This document shows positions 51,706-59,596 of a stretch of 64,000 nucleotides of DNA, one piece after another. A model generated the notes under the pieces. The model worked only from the letters and a program-made list of their open reading frames with translations. It was not told the origin of the DNA and searched no databases. The first letter of the stretch is position 1; each line of letters starts with the position of its first letter. The stretch is taken from NCBI GenBank assembly GCA_021827995.1, contig JAKATK010000002.1:1-64000 (forward strand). The letters run 5' to 3'. The position numbers were made by a program, and so were the translations under genes. The stretch is from Microcaldota archaeon (GTDB taxonomy: Archaea > Micrarchaeota > Micrarchaeia > Micrarchaeales > Micrarchaeaceae).

Positions 51706-52191
51706 CTACATACAGAGAGGAAATCCTAGCTTATTTTCTAAAAATAAGGCCTGGCTACTGTTAAAGGCTATCAGCCTTAATGTAGATCCGGTAACGCATC
51801 CATCTCCAATCGTCTGGTTTAGCTTGATTGTTTGTGTAACGGATTCGTACGGGCTTCTGCACATCTCCGGTCCGCAAACACCATTTATTGTTACAGAAAC
51901 GGTATTAGAACTTATGTCATTTATCGTGAAGTTCATGAAGTTTACGAAGGTTCCATTAGGCCAAGGCGAGATATAATATCGCGCGCCGACTGAAGCACAG
52001 ATGTAACTCTGATTATGCTCCAATGCCATCGACGTAACAATCGCCGCACATTTGATGCTCGCATAATTGTTAGGTATTGAACTGGTAATCTTGACACCGC
52101 GTATACCGTCCAGATTTATTGCAAATGTTAGTGAAATCGCTAAAATTACTAGCCCTACTGTGACTATTGTGCCTACAATTTTTCTGTCCAT
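51706..52191 (-). CDS. Membrane-anchored surface protein
   Basis: 161 residues. N-terminal helix (6-26, VGTIVTVGLVILAISLTFAI) then an outer domain with six Cys (KCAAI, YICAS, GVCGPEMC, DGCVT, PLCM) and several N-glycosylation sequons. The N-terminal layout is the same as in the 630-residue protein downstream on the same strand, with 132 nt between. No family recognised. Confidence 0.65.
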   Translation of the reverse strand: MDRKIVGTIVTVGLVILAISLTFAINLDGIRGVKITSSIPNNYASIKCAAIVTSMALEHNQSYICASVGARYYISPWPNGTFVNFMNFTINDISSNTVSVTINGVCGPEMCRSPYESVTQTIKLNQTIGDGCVTGSTLRLIAFNSSQALFLENKLGFPLCM

Positions 52192-52252
52192 TTATCACAC
52201 TTAATGTAATTCATGTGTACCAATATTATAAAACTTCCTTTAGCTACGCCAG

Positions 52253-52280
52253 CTCGTTAGGTGCCAACGCACCTCACGAG
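52253..52280. repeat. Strong hairpin inside the putative element
   Basis: CTCGT, T, AGGTGC, loop CAAC, GCACCT, C, ACGAG form an 11-bp stem with a single mismatch. It lies in a 219-nt non-coding stretch between divergent genes. Further inverted words follow (GGCTAACGGCC, GGCCTGCAAGCTAGC). It could be an RNA structure, a recombinase accessory site or an origin. Confidence 0.6.
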
Positions 52281-52410
52281 GGCTAACGGCCCAACGGCCT
52301 GCAAGCTAGCTACCAAAGGAGGCTAAACAGCCACGTTCTCCGTGTTATAGTAGAAGAGCATAAAAGCTTTCTAATCGTAATTACTACGTACAAAGCAAAA
52401 AGTGTTAAAT

Positions 52411-52626
52411 ATGATATATAAATATGATCCGAAGACTGACATCCTAGTTCTAGTCCTAGGCAAGGGCAGGCTCGACTTCGGCGAGCAAAAGGAGAATATC
52501 ATAACTCACTACGACAAGAAGGGCAAACCGCTCGAAATCGAGATACTTGAAGCCAGCAAGACAGCAATGAAGATGATGAGCACAATCATGAGCGGCAGGA
52601 AGCGCGTAGCTGTTGCAGCCATTTAG
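52411..52626 (+). CDS. DUF2283-family small protein
   Basis: 71 residues from ATG 52411. The pattern is that of DUF2283: YKYDPKTDILVLVLGKGR, then YDKKGKPLEIEILEASK near residue 45. The family is small, common beside mobile elements and toxin-antitoxin loci, and has no established activity. The C-terminus (MMSTIMSGRKRVAVAAI) extends it slightly. Confidence 0.75.
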   Translation: MIYKYDPKTDILVLVLGKGRLDFGEQKENIITHYDKKGKPLEIEILEASKTAMKMMSTIMSGRKRVAVAAI

Positions 52627-52632
52627 GATTGA

Positions 52633-52899
52633 ATGGAAAACAGGAATAAGAGACATAGAATTACAATAACGGTAAGCGACAGCGAGCTTGATGCGCTTGA
52701 GGATTCCCTAATCGTTTGGAGTCTCTGCAAAAAGCATAATGCAATGACTTTTGACCTCAAGACTGGGGAACCAAGGACAGAGCAAGAGATATTCAAGATG
52801 CAGGATGAATGCAAGGCGTGCCAGAGGAAAAAGAAGCGTGTATTCAGGAAGGCATGGGGTGTAAGCAGCAAATTATTCGAGGCTAGGTATAAGAGCTAG
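52633..52899 (+). CDS. Small basic protein of the putative element
   Basis: 88 residues, starting 6 nt after the DUF2283 gene. It opens with a ribbon-helix-helix-like stretch (RHRITITVSDSELDALEDSL), which suggests DNA binding, followed by a Cys pair (DECKACQRKKKR) and a basic tail. The end overlaps the convergent integrase by 4 nt. It may be a regulator of the element. Confidence 0.55.
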   Translation: MENRNKRHRITITVSDSELDALEDSLIVWSLCKKHNAMTFDLKTGEPRTEQEIFKMQDECKACQRKKKRVFRKAWGVSSKLFEARYKS

Positions 52900-53711
52900 A
52901 ATGGCTTGGAAAGCCTCTCTTTCAGGCCAACGGCTTCGCTCAGGCCGAAAGTGCTGTCTATCTCCTTGTATAGCTCCTCTTTCCTAGTGCTTATGTAAGT
53001 CATGGTGGTGCTTGGATCGCTGTGCCTTGCGAACCTGCTGGTAAGCACCAGATTCCCGTTTGTCTGCTTGGCGAAGCTGGTTATGGCATAGTGCTGTAGG
53101 CTATGCGTGGTGAGCCTATGCAGATGCCTTACGCTCCTGTTAGGGTTAGTTTCATCTGAGGTATCGTATACCTCGTCCAACCCTGCCAGCCGGACATAGT
53201 GCCTGAACCTGTTGCGGACGTAGTTTTGTTCTAAGAATGGTACCGACCGCTTGGTTCGCAGCTTTTCCGCATAGAACAGATAGCCCTGCGCCTCCTCAAT
53301 CTCGGCCTTGTGCTTCGAGATGAAGGCTATGGTATCCTTGAACAACGGCATCGGTATCAATAACGAGTCCATTACCTGAGCCTTTTCGGTCTTCAAGGTA
53401 AGTTCCCTCGTTTCTAGGTCTATCGAGTTTATGTTCACCCTGACTGCCTCGCCTATTCTAAGCCCAAGCTGCGCCTGATACCTGAATAGGAGGCGGAACC
53501 TGTCAGAGTCTATAACATGAAGGAACCTTTGGAGCTGAGTATCAGAAAACGCCTTTGAGAGTGAGCCATATTTCGGCGTCTTCCTCTTTCCCGCAAACCT
53601 CTTGGTTTGCGTCTTGTGCAGCACTGACTGAAGCTGCTGTAATTGGTGCCATGAAACGCTCATGGACACCTGCTTAAGGCCGTCGGAAAACCTGTTGAAA
53701 TCTTCCTTCAT
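52896..53711 (-). CDS. Tyrosine recombinase/integrase
   Basis: 271 residues from ATG 53711; the frame runs open further into tRNA-Leu but without integrase-like sequence. The catalytic domain shows LLFRYQAQLGLRIGEAVRVN (Arg I), a beta-hairpin Lys candidate (TLKTEKAQ), THSLQHYAITSFAKQ (box II), RFARHSDPSTTMTYIS (His/Trp and nucleophile Tyr in TMTY). In the H-x-L-R-H box the Arg is Gln here. The SAM-like N-terminal domain is short. A role in integrating this element at the adjacent tRNA-Leu follows from location. Confidence 0.85.
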   Translation of the reverse strand: MKEDFNRFSDGLKQVSMSVSWHQLQQLQSVLHKTQTKRFAGKRKTPKYGSLSKAFSDTQLQRFLHVIDSDRFRLLFRYQAQLGLRIGEAVRVNINSIDLETRELTLKTEKAQVMDSLLIPMPLFKDTIAFISKHKAEIEEAQGYLFYAEKLRTKRSVPFLEQNYVRNRFRHYVRLAGLDEVYDTSDETNPNRSVRHLHRLTTHSLQHYAITSFAKQTNGNLVLTSRFARHSDPSTTMTYISTRKEELYKEIDSTFGLSEAVGLKERLSKPF

Positions 53712-53765
53712 TTGAGATTTCCGTTCCGGATTTCCGAACCCCCACTTGTCGCCGTAAATTGGATT

Positions 53766-53850
53766 TGCAGGGGGAGAGATTTGAACTCTCGCAGCCCTAA
53801 GGCACAAGGTCCTAAGCCTTGCGCGTTTGGCCAAGCTCCGCCACCCCTGC
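53766..53850 (-). tRNA. tRNA-Leu(TAG)
   Basis: Acceptor GCAGGGG pairs with CCCCTGC, discriminator A. Anticodon stem CAAGG/CCTTG encloses CTTAGGA, anticodon TAG. The long variable arm (TGCCTTAGGGCTG) and D-arm are typical of Leu. No intron. It lies between the integrase and serS, and the integrase coordinates stop 55 nt from its 3' end. Confidence 0.94.
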
Positions 53851-53952
53851 AGCACAGGCTATTTCTTAGATACCAATTTAATATTTAGCACCGATAATGT
53901 TGCAGCGCGGCTGGTAGGCGCCTCTGCAAGTACCGGCAGGTCAATTGGCCGC

Positions 53953-55257
53953 GTGGCCGGTGATTCCATCCTGACGACGAAGTATGTACGGGAGCATATA
54001 GACGAGATACGCGCATCACTGGCAAAGAGGAGGAGTGATTATAAGTTAGACGAGTTGCTCGAACTCGATGAGCGCTGGCGAGGCCTCAGGACGAACCTGC
54101 AGGAGTTGCAGACCAGGAGGAACAAGGAGAGCCTGGAGATATCAGAGCTCAAGAAAGGACATAATGACATAGGCGACCGCGTAAAGGCCCTCGCAGAGGT
54201 CAAGGAGGCAATAGAAAAGGCAGAGAATGAACTGTCGGATTACGATGCGAAGATAGCGACGCTGCTGCTGAACATGCCAAACGTGCTGCACGAGTCCGTC
54301 GTCTACGGGAAGGACGAGACGGAAAACGTCGAGGTTAAGAAGTGGGGCGATACCGATAAGAAGGTGGCGATGGGGCATGCCGAGATACTCGAAAAGATGG
54401 GCCTCGTAGACATAGAGCGCGCGGCGAAGGTATCAGGCGCCAGGTTCTATTATCTCAGGGGCGACCTCGTGCTGCTGGCGCAATCGCTTGCCAGGTTCGC
54501 TATCGATGAACTCGCCAAGAGGGGTTACACGCCGATCTCTACGCCATACATACTCAAGAGGGCTTATTACCGCGGCGTCACAGGCCTGGGCGACTTCGAG
54601 GATGCTCTCTACCTGGCGACCAGCCCGAGGGAGGGCATGACAGAGGAGGACGCGGACGAGGGGGAGACGTTCCTGATAGCAACATCGGAGCATCCGATGG
54701 CGGCTATGCATGCCGGCGAGGTCTTCTCGGCGAAGCAGTTGCCGATCAAGTACGTTGGTGTATCACCGTGCTTCAGGCGCGAAGCTGGAGCGCACGGAAA
54801 GGACACGAAAGGCATATTCCGCGTGCACCAGTTCGAGAAGGTTGAGCAGTTCATATTCAGCAACCAGGACGATTCATGGAAGTACTACGATGAGCTGATA
54901 GGCAACGAGGAGGCGCTGCTGCAGAAGCTCGGCCTGCCGTACCGCAGGATAGAGATGTGCACAGGTGACATCGGCGTGGTGGCCGCCAAGAAGACCGATC
55001 TAGAAGCCTGGTTCCCCAGCCAGCAGAAGTACAGGGAGCTCACATCGGCATCGAACTGCACGGACTGGCAGAGCCTCAGGCTTGACATAAAGTACGACGA
55101 GAGGGGCGAGCGCAAGTACGTGCACACGCTGAACGCCACTGGCATAGCGGTCCAGAGGACCATAGCGGCGATAGCAGAGAACTACTACAACGACAACGGC
55201 ACGATTACCGTGCCCGACGCTCTTGTGCCTTATATGGGCAAGAGGACGATCGGCTAG
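53953..55257 (+). CDS. serS: Seryl-tRNA synthetase
   Basis: 434 residues from GTG 53953; upstream in-frame codons overlap tRNA-Leu on the other strand and are unlike SerRS. The N-terminal tRNA-binding coiled coil starts KYVREHIDEIRASLAKR and ends NELSDYDAKIATLLLNMPN. The class II core has the motif 2 region SPCFRREAGAHGKDTKGIFR with HQFEKVEQF, SNCTDWQSLRLDIKY, and motif 3 NATGIAVQRTIAAIAENY. Archaeal-type common SerRS, not the rare methanogenic form. Followed 17 nt later by the aRF1 gene. Confidence 0.95.
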   Translation: MAGDSILTTKYVREHIDEIRASLAKRRSDYKLDELLELDERWRGLRTNLQELQTRRNKESLEISELKKGHNDIGDRVKALAEVKEAIEKAENELSDYDAKIATLLLNMPNVLHESVVYGKDETENVEVKKWGDTDKKVAMGHAEILEKMGLVDIERAAKVSGARFYYLRGDLVLLAQSLARFAIDELAKRGYTPISTPYILKRAYYRGVTGLGDFEDALYLATSPREGMTEEDADEGETFLIATSEHPMAAMHAGEVFSAKQLPIKYVGVSPCFRREAGAHGKDTKGIFRVHQFEKVEQFIFSNQDDSWKYYDELIGNEEALLQKLGLPYRRIEMCTGDIGVVAAKKTDLEAWFPSQQKYRELTSASNCTDWQSLRLDIKYDERGERKYVHTLNATGIAVQRTIAAIAENYYNDNGTITVPDALVPYMGKRTIG

Positions 55258-55274
55258 CCACGCCGCGTGTTCCA

Positions 55275-56471
55275 ATGAAGAAAGAGTACGAAATAATGAG
55301 GGAGCTCAAGAGGCTCAAGACCGTGCGCGGCTCTGGGACAGAGCTTATAACGATATATGTGCCCACAGGCTTCTCCATAGCAGATGAGATATCGAAGCTC
55401 AGGACGGAGTACGGCCAGGCCTCTAACATAAAGTCCAAGACGACCAGGCTGAACGTGCAGGGCGCGATAGAGAAGCTGATACAGTACCTCAAGCTCTATA
55501 GGGAGCCGCCTAAGAATGGTATGGCGGTCTTCTGCGGCAACATATCGAGCTCGCAGGCAAATCCGGACATAGAGCTCTTCTCCATGGAGCCGCCGCATCC
55601 GATAAAGGTAAACATATACCGGTGCGACTCGACGTTCCTGCTTGAGCCGATAGAGGGCATGCTCGAGGCTAAGGAGGCCTACGTGCTCCTCGTAATGGAC
55701 GGCAGGGAGGCGACGATCGCGACGCTCAGGGGCACCCACGTCACGCAGGAGAAGCGTGTCAGGTCGTTCGCGCACGCCAAGGTTAGGAAGGGCGGCCAGT
55801 CAGCGGCGAGGTACGAGAGGGCAATCTCCGAGAGCATAGACGACTACTACAAGGAGGTGGGCGACTCGATAAACAAGGTGTACGAGAAGTACGGCAACAG
55901 GCTGAACGGACTCATCGTAGGCGGCCCTGGTCCTGCGAAGGAGAACTTCGTGAGGGCCAAGACACTGGACTACAGAGTCAAGGTCATGGGCATATTCGAC
56001 ACCGGTTATACGGACGAGACGATGGGAATAAACGAGCTGTTGGAACGCTCCAAGGAGGTCCTGACCGAGCAGGCTGTCGTGCAGGAGCGCAAGATCATGG
56101 AGCGCTTCCTAGGCGAGGTTGCCAGGAGCGGCCTCGTGGCGTCAGGCTACGAGAGCGTAAAGGCGGCGCTTGACGAGGGCAACGTCTCGCGGCTGCTTGT
56201 CAGCGATGCGGCCGAGTACAGCAATGTGCGATACAAGTGCAGCGCGTGCGGCACTGAGCTGTCCGCGATAGAGAAGGGTGCGACCAGGCGCGACAAGCAC
56301 GAGTGCGGTGGCAAGCTCGATCAGATAGGGGTCAAGGATGCGGTAGATGAGCTGATAGAGGAGGCAGACAGGCAGGGCATTGAAACAGTCTTCGTCTCCG
56401 CTGAGAGCCAGTACGGGAAGGAGTTCCACGAGGGCTTCGGGGGCATAGGCGCGATGCTGAGGCACAGGTGA
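55275..56471 (+). CDS. prf1: Peptide chain release factor aRF1 (eRF1 family)
   Basis: 398 residues. Stop-codon domain with GSGTELITIYVPTGFSI and the NIKS motif (ASNIKSKTTR near residue 58), a YxCxxxF-like segment (MAVFCGN), the catalytic GGQ in KVRKGGQSAARYERAI near 175, and a C-terminal domain with a zinc-type knuckle (YKCSACGTEL). It reads all three stops and triggers peptide release. Its normal NIKS supports ordinary use of UAG as a stop here, which bears on the two in-frame UAG genes. Confidence 0.96.
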   Translation: MKKEYEIMRELKRLKTVRGSGTELITIYVPTGFSIADEISKLRTEYGQASNIKSKTTRLNVQGAIEKLIQYLKLYREPPKNGMAVFCGNISSSQANPDIELFSMEPPHPIKVNIYRCDSTFLLEPIEGMLEAKEAYVLLVMDGREATIATLRGTHVTQEKRVRSFAHAKVRKGGQSAARYERAISESIDDYYKEVGDSINKVYEKYGNRLNGLIVGGPGPAKENFVRAKTLDYRVKVMGIFDTGYTDETMGINELLERSKEVLTEQAVVQERKIMERFLGEVARSGLVASGYESVKAALDEGNVSRLLVSDAAEYSNVRYKCSACGTELSAIEKGATRRDKHECGGKLDQIGVKDAVDELIEEADRQGIETVFVSAESQYGKEFHEGFGGIGAMLRHR

Positions 56472-56473
56472 CC

Positions 56474-57028
56474 TCACTTCGCGACCAGCGACGACTGTAC
56501 TCCGCACCTTAGCAGGAACTGGGCGTCGCCGCTGACCGCCAGGACGTTGTTGTTGTCCGTTACCGTTGTCGAGTTGACCGCGCTGTAGTTTATGAATATG
56601 CTCGGCACGCTGCCGAGGCTCGACAGGCAACTTGCCGCGCTGCTGTTCACCACGCTGCTAGACGGCAGGCCGGGATTCTTGTTTATTATACACGCGGTCT
56701 CGTTCAGAGTGTAAACGTCCTCTGTGCTAGAGTTGCGGTGCAGGTTGCGCCCTATAGCCTGCATGATATCTGACCCGCAGCGCACGGTGTACTGCAGGCC
56801 TGTCTGGTTGGGCGCTATAACGTAGTCGGTCTCGTAGATTGCTACCCTAGGCGCGGAGTTGAAGTTGCTCATGAACTGCTGGAAGCTGCCAGACGCGGAC
56901 TGGCCGCCGGGATAACCAGACGCCAGTATTGCGGCCACTACGATGGCGATTATTATTATGATGAACAGGGCCACTGTCGGCCAGCGGCTGCCGGACCTGA
57001 CCATACCGCTCTTTGATGCGCTGCCCAT
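56474..57028 (-). CDS. Membrane-anchored four-cysteine surface protein
   Basis: 184 residues. One N-terminal membrane helix (18-40) then an outer domain with four Cys in the pattern RCGSD, TACII, ASCLSSL, LRCGV, and PSIFINYSAVNST between the third and fourth. The same four-Cys layout with LILINPDSNGSL occurs at the C-terminus of the upstream 740-residue protein. It lies 7 nt after that gene, probably in one operon. No named family. Confidence 0.7.
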   Translation of the reverse strand: MGSASKSGMVRSGSRWPTVALFIIIIIAIVVAAILASGYPGGQSASGSFQQFMSNFNSAPRVAIYETDYVIAPNQTGLQYTVRCGSDIMQAIGRNLHRNSSTEDVYTLNETACIINKNPGLPSSSVVNSSAASCLSSLGSVPSIFINYSAVNSTTVTDNNNVLAVSGDAQFLLRCGVQSSLVAK

Positions 57029-57035
57029 TGAACCA

Positions 57036-59258
57036 CTAGCTACCGGCCATTACCTTGGCGAGCAGGCATGATTGGCCTGAAACCGCGGCGCCACCGGCCT
57101 GGAGGACGTTGTAGTACAGGCCGGAATACGACAGCGATCCGTTCGAATCCGGGTTTATCAGTATGAGTGGGCCCCTTGAAGCTGCATAGTCTAGGCAGGC
57201 TGTGCCTGTGACCGGGTAGCCTGGGCCTGTGCTCAGCGAGCACGAGTAGTTCTGCGCGCGTATTATGTAGACTGACCTGCCGGACTTGTTCAACTCGGCC
57301 TTCAGCGCACCGGCGCACTGCATTGCTGTAGAGTTGCTGGCGAACCCGGCTATCGAGGTGTTGACGCCTATGTACGCGCTCCTGCTCTGCGCCACGCTGC
57401 TCATGAAGCTGCTCACAGGTAGGAAGCCGGTGGCTGCCTGCGCTAGCATGTAGGTCCATGCCGCGTAGAGAAGGGCTATCATGAACAGGAACGTGAACAG
57501 CACGGCCCATGCGCGCCTGACGCGCGAATTGAGCTTTATCTTCTTGCTCGACTTCAGGCGCACGTATGTGAGCATGTAGATTACGAGCAGGACGACTACA
57601 CCTATGGCCAGCGAGATGGAGAAGACCCACAGCGGCGCGGCGGCCTCCTTAGCTTCTATGCTGCCAGGGCCCGTCTCGAGCACCGACAGTATGCCGCCGT
57701 CTATATTCTTGAGGAGCAGAGGCAGCGAGTACGGCTGTGACAGCGACTGCGCCTGCGATTTTATAGCTACCATATTGGAGGACAGCGTGTTTATCTGCGA
57801 CGAGTTTATGCCGGAAGCGAGCTGCGCGTTGAACAGCTCCTGGCTCGCGAGAAGAGGGGCTAGCTGCTTCGGCATGGCGCTGCCGAATGTCAGCTGGTCC
57901 AGGAGCAGTGTCACGGTGTTGTTCTCGGCCTCGGCGTATAAGCCGTTGAACCGCGACTTTACGGCAGTATACGAGCTGTCCAGGAGGGCCAGCTGCCTGG
58001 TTACGGAGCTGCTCACCTGGCTGACGTTCACCCCCTGGAGCAGGCTAGCCTGCTGGCTCGACAGCCGCGAGGCGTTCATGCTGCTGTTGAACTGCGAGAA
58101 GTCGTAGAACGCTGTGGTAAGACCAGAGACGTTGGCGGCCAGCGCAGGGTCGTGAACCATTGATAGCAACGCTGTGGCGTTGTCGAGCTCGGCGTAGTAG
58201 CGGGGCGCGATGGCTGCCTTGGCATTCGTCAGCGTTCTGAGTTCAGCGCCGAAGAGTATCGGCCTGAACAGCGCCTCGTCCTCGCTCACTGTGGCGTTGG
58301 CTATAGGTGCTATCTGCGCGTCCGTAAGTGGTAATGACGTGAGGCCGGACAGCGCCGACTCCACCTGGCCTATGTCTGAATAGCTGAAGTTCGGCATCGG
58401 GCAGAAGGGGGTAGCTGCCTGCTGGCAGTACCACGGCGCTGCTGCAGTGCTCATCGTGCACGTAGATATTAGGAATGTTGTGGTGAAGTTTGGCGGCGGG
58501 GGGAAGACCGGGTCCCTCCTGAGCGTCGCGTTGAGCTTAGATATGTTGACTGCCAGGCTTTGAAGGCTCAGTATCGATGAACCCGCATTGGTGTAGTTGA
58601 TCGATGACAGCGTATCGAAGTATTCATTGTAGTAGAGGCGCAGCTGGTTATACTGGATGGACAGGTTCTGCACGCCTGATGCGAACGGGCTTGGTATGCC
58701 CTCGGCCTGAAGCACTGACTCCTGCGGGGCGCGCAGTGCGCCGCCGCATATCGCGACAGTGTCGCAGGTGTTGGCCATGCACGTCTGCTGCGACGACATG
58801 GTGGTGCTGGCGTTGCATAGGAAGTACGTGCCATTGTAACGCGTGACACCGGTGAACTGCAGGCATGTGGTCAGGTTCTTCTCGCTCACGTTCTCGAAGT
58901 TGAACATGTAGCTGTGGAGCTGGTTGAGGACCTGCTGGCTCGGGAAGTTGGTGCTCAACTCGTAGGATTTAATGATGCTGAACGCTGCCGACTTGTTCAG
59001 CACGAACGAGTACGACCCGTTGGCTACCTGCGTGATCAGTATGTGGCCGCCGGTGCCGTTCACCATCAGTATGTACGGCGCACCTGCAAGGTTCTCCAGA
59101 TAGTACGACGCCCCGGCCATGACACCCTGCGGCACGTTGGCGCTTATGAATGCTGACAGCGTAGCGTTGGGCCGTATCTGCGTCGGCATCGTCGGATTGT
59201 ACGCGTATGCTAGCGCCGGCGCTACGAGCACGCACAACAGGAGCAGGTAGGGTCGCAT
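57036..59258 (-). CDS. Large secreted/membrane surface protein with C-terminal four-cysteine domain
   Basis: 740 residues from ATG 59258, which directly starts a signal peptide (RPYLLLLCVLVAPALAYA); longer frames add non-conserved sequence. An outer region of about 530 residues has numerous N-glycosylation sequons, a Cys-rich part (SQQTCMANTCDTVAICG; CTMSTAAAPWYCQ) and long helical, possibly coiled-coil stretches. Two membrane helices (about 560-585 and 600-625) flank the basic loop VRLKSSKKIKLNSRVRRAW. A final 100-residue domain with four Cys (QCAG, YSCSL, TACLD, QSCLL) parallels that of the neighbouring 184-residue protein. Function unknown. Confidence 0.75.
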   Translation of the reverse strand: MRPYLLLLCVLVAPALAYAYNPTMPTQIRPNATLSAFISANVPQGVMAGASYYLENLAGAPYILMVNGTGGHILITQVANGSYSFVLNKSAAFSIIKSYELSTNFPSQQVLNQLHSYMFNFENVSEKNLTTCLQFTGVTRYNGTYFLCNASTTMSSQQTCMANTCDTVAICGGALRAPQESVLQAEGIPSPFASGVQNLSIQYNQLRLYYNEYFDTLSSINYTNAGSSILSLQSLAVNISKLNATLRRDPVFPPPPNFTTTFLISTCTMSTAAAPWYCQQAATPFCPMPNFSYSDIGQVESALSGLTSLPLTDAQIAPIANATVSEDEALFRPILFGAELRTLTNAKAAIAPRYYAELDNATALLSMVHDPALAANVSGLTTAFYDFSQFNSSMNASRLSSQQASLLQGVNVSQVSSSVTRQLALLDSSYTAVKSRFNGLYAEAENNTVTLLLDQLTFGSAMPKQLAPLLASQELFNAQLASGINSSQINTLSSNMVAIKSQAQSLSQPYSLPLLLKNIDGGILSVLETGPGSIEAKEAAAPLWVFSISLAIGVVVLLVIYMLTYVRLKSSKKIKLNSRVRRAWAVLFTFLFMIALLYAAWTYMLAQAATGFLPVSSFMSSVAQSRSAYIGVNTSIAGFASNSTAMQCAGALKAELNKSGRSVYIIRAQNYSCSLSTGPGYPVTGTACLDYAASRGPLILINPDSNGSLSYSGLYYNVLQAGGAAVSGQSCLLAKVMAGS

Positions 59259-59285
59259 GGCACCGCAATTATTTGACAGCAAGCC

Positions 59286-59294
59286 TTTTAAATT
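59286..59294 (-). promoter_or_regulatory. TATA box of the 740-residue surface protein
   Basis: AATTTAAAA on the minus strand, 28-36 nt before ATG 59258, fits a leaderless transcript and supports this start. Confidence 0.55.
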
Positions 59295-59525
59295 GTATCT
59301 GTGCGTTCCATTTGCGTTCGATAAAATATCGACGTCAAAGGCTTGGGACTTGACTTCGCAGTATTCCATCCTGGTAATGTTCCTTGGAGAACGGTCCAAG
59401 TACGCGTAGCCGCGTTCTTACGATGGCTTGTGATGGGCGTGCGATTGCGTTATGGTGCACGGCGCGTAAATTGGGCGCATTTAGGCCACGACGGCACGGG
59501 TGGCTCGCGCTATGCCGCATGATTT
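59295..59525. other. Non-coding stretch downstream of the S-layer gene
   Basis: The gap between the two minus-strand surface genes is 338 nt (59259-59596). Apart from the promoter at 59286-59294 and the terminator at 59526-59572 I see no gene, tRNA or repeat; short frames here have unlikely compositions. Confidence 0.5.
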
Positions 59526-59572
59526 AAAACAAAGAGAAAAAGAACGCGGGCAGCAGCCTCACCGGCTGCTGC
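59526..59572 (-). terminator. Hairpin plus T-run terminator of the S-layer gene
   Basis: Starting 25 nt past the S-layer stop, a perfect 9-bp stem GCAGCAGCC/GGCTGCTGC (59550-59572) with a 5-nt loop is followed on the minus strand by a T-rich run (CGTTCTTTTTCTCTTTGTTTT). This looks like a bacterial intrinsic terminator; archaea need mainly the T-run. Confidence 0.75.
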
Positions 59573-59596
59573 TCGCTAGCAAACTGCTTAGCGCCT

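Larger units (their letters stand above)
49484..53791. mobile_element. Putative integrated element between tRNA-like att sites
   Basis: Direct 19-bp repeats at 49484-49502 and 53773-53791, both in tRNA T-arm sequence, enclose AT-richer DNA. Inside are two surface proteins, two small genes and a tyrosine recombinase whose gene points away from the adjacent intact tRNA-Leu. This is the usual layout of tRNA-targeted integrative elements. The caveat is that T-arms are similar between tRNAs, so the repeats alone are not proof. Confidence 0.55.

Noticed and set aside
49484-53791. Calling the 19-bp repeats proven attachment sites
   Set aside because: T-arm sequences are conserved between tRNAs, and the bases beyond the 19-mer do not match, so the element call is kept at moderate confidence.
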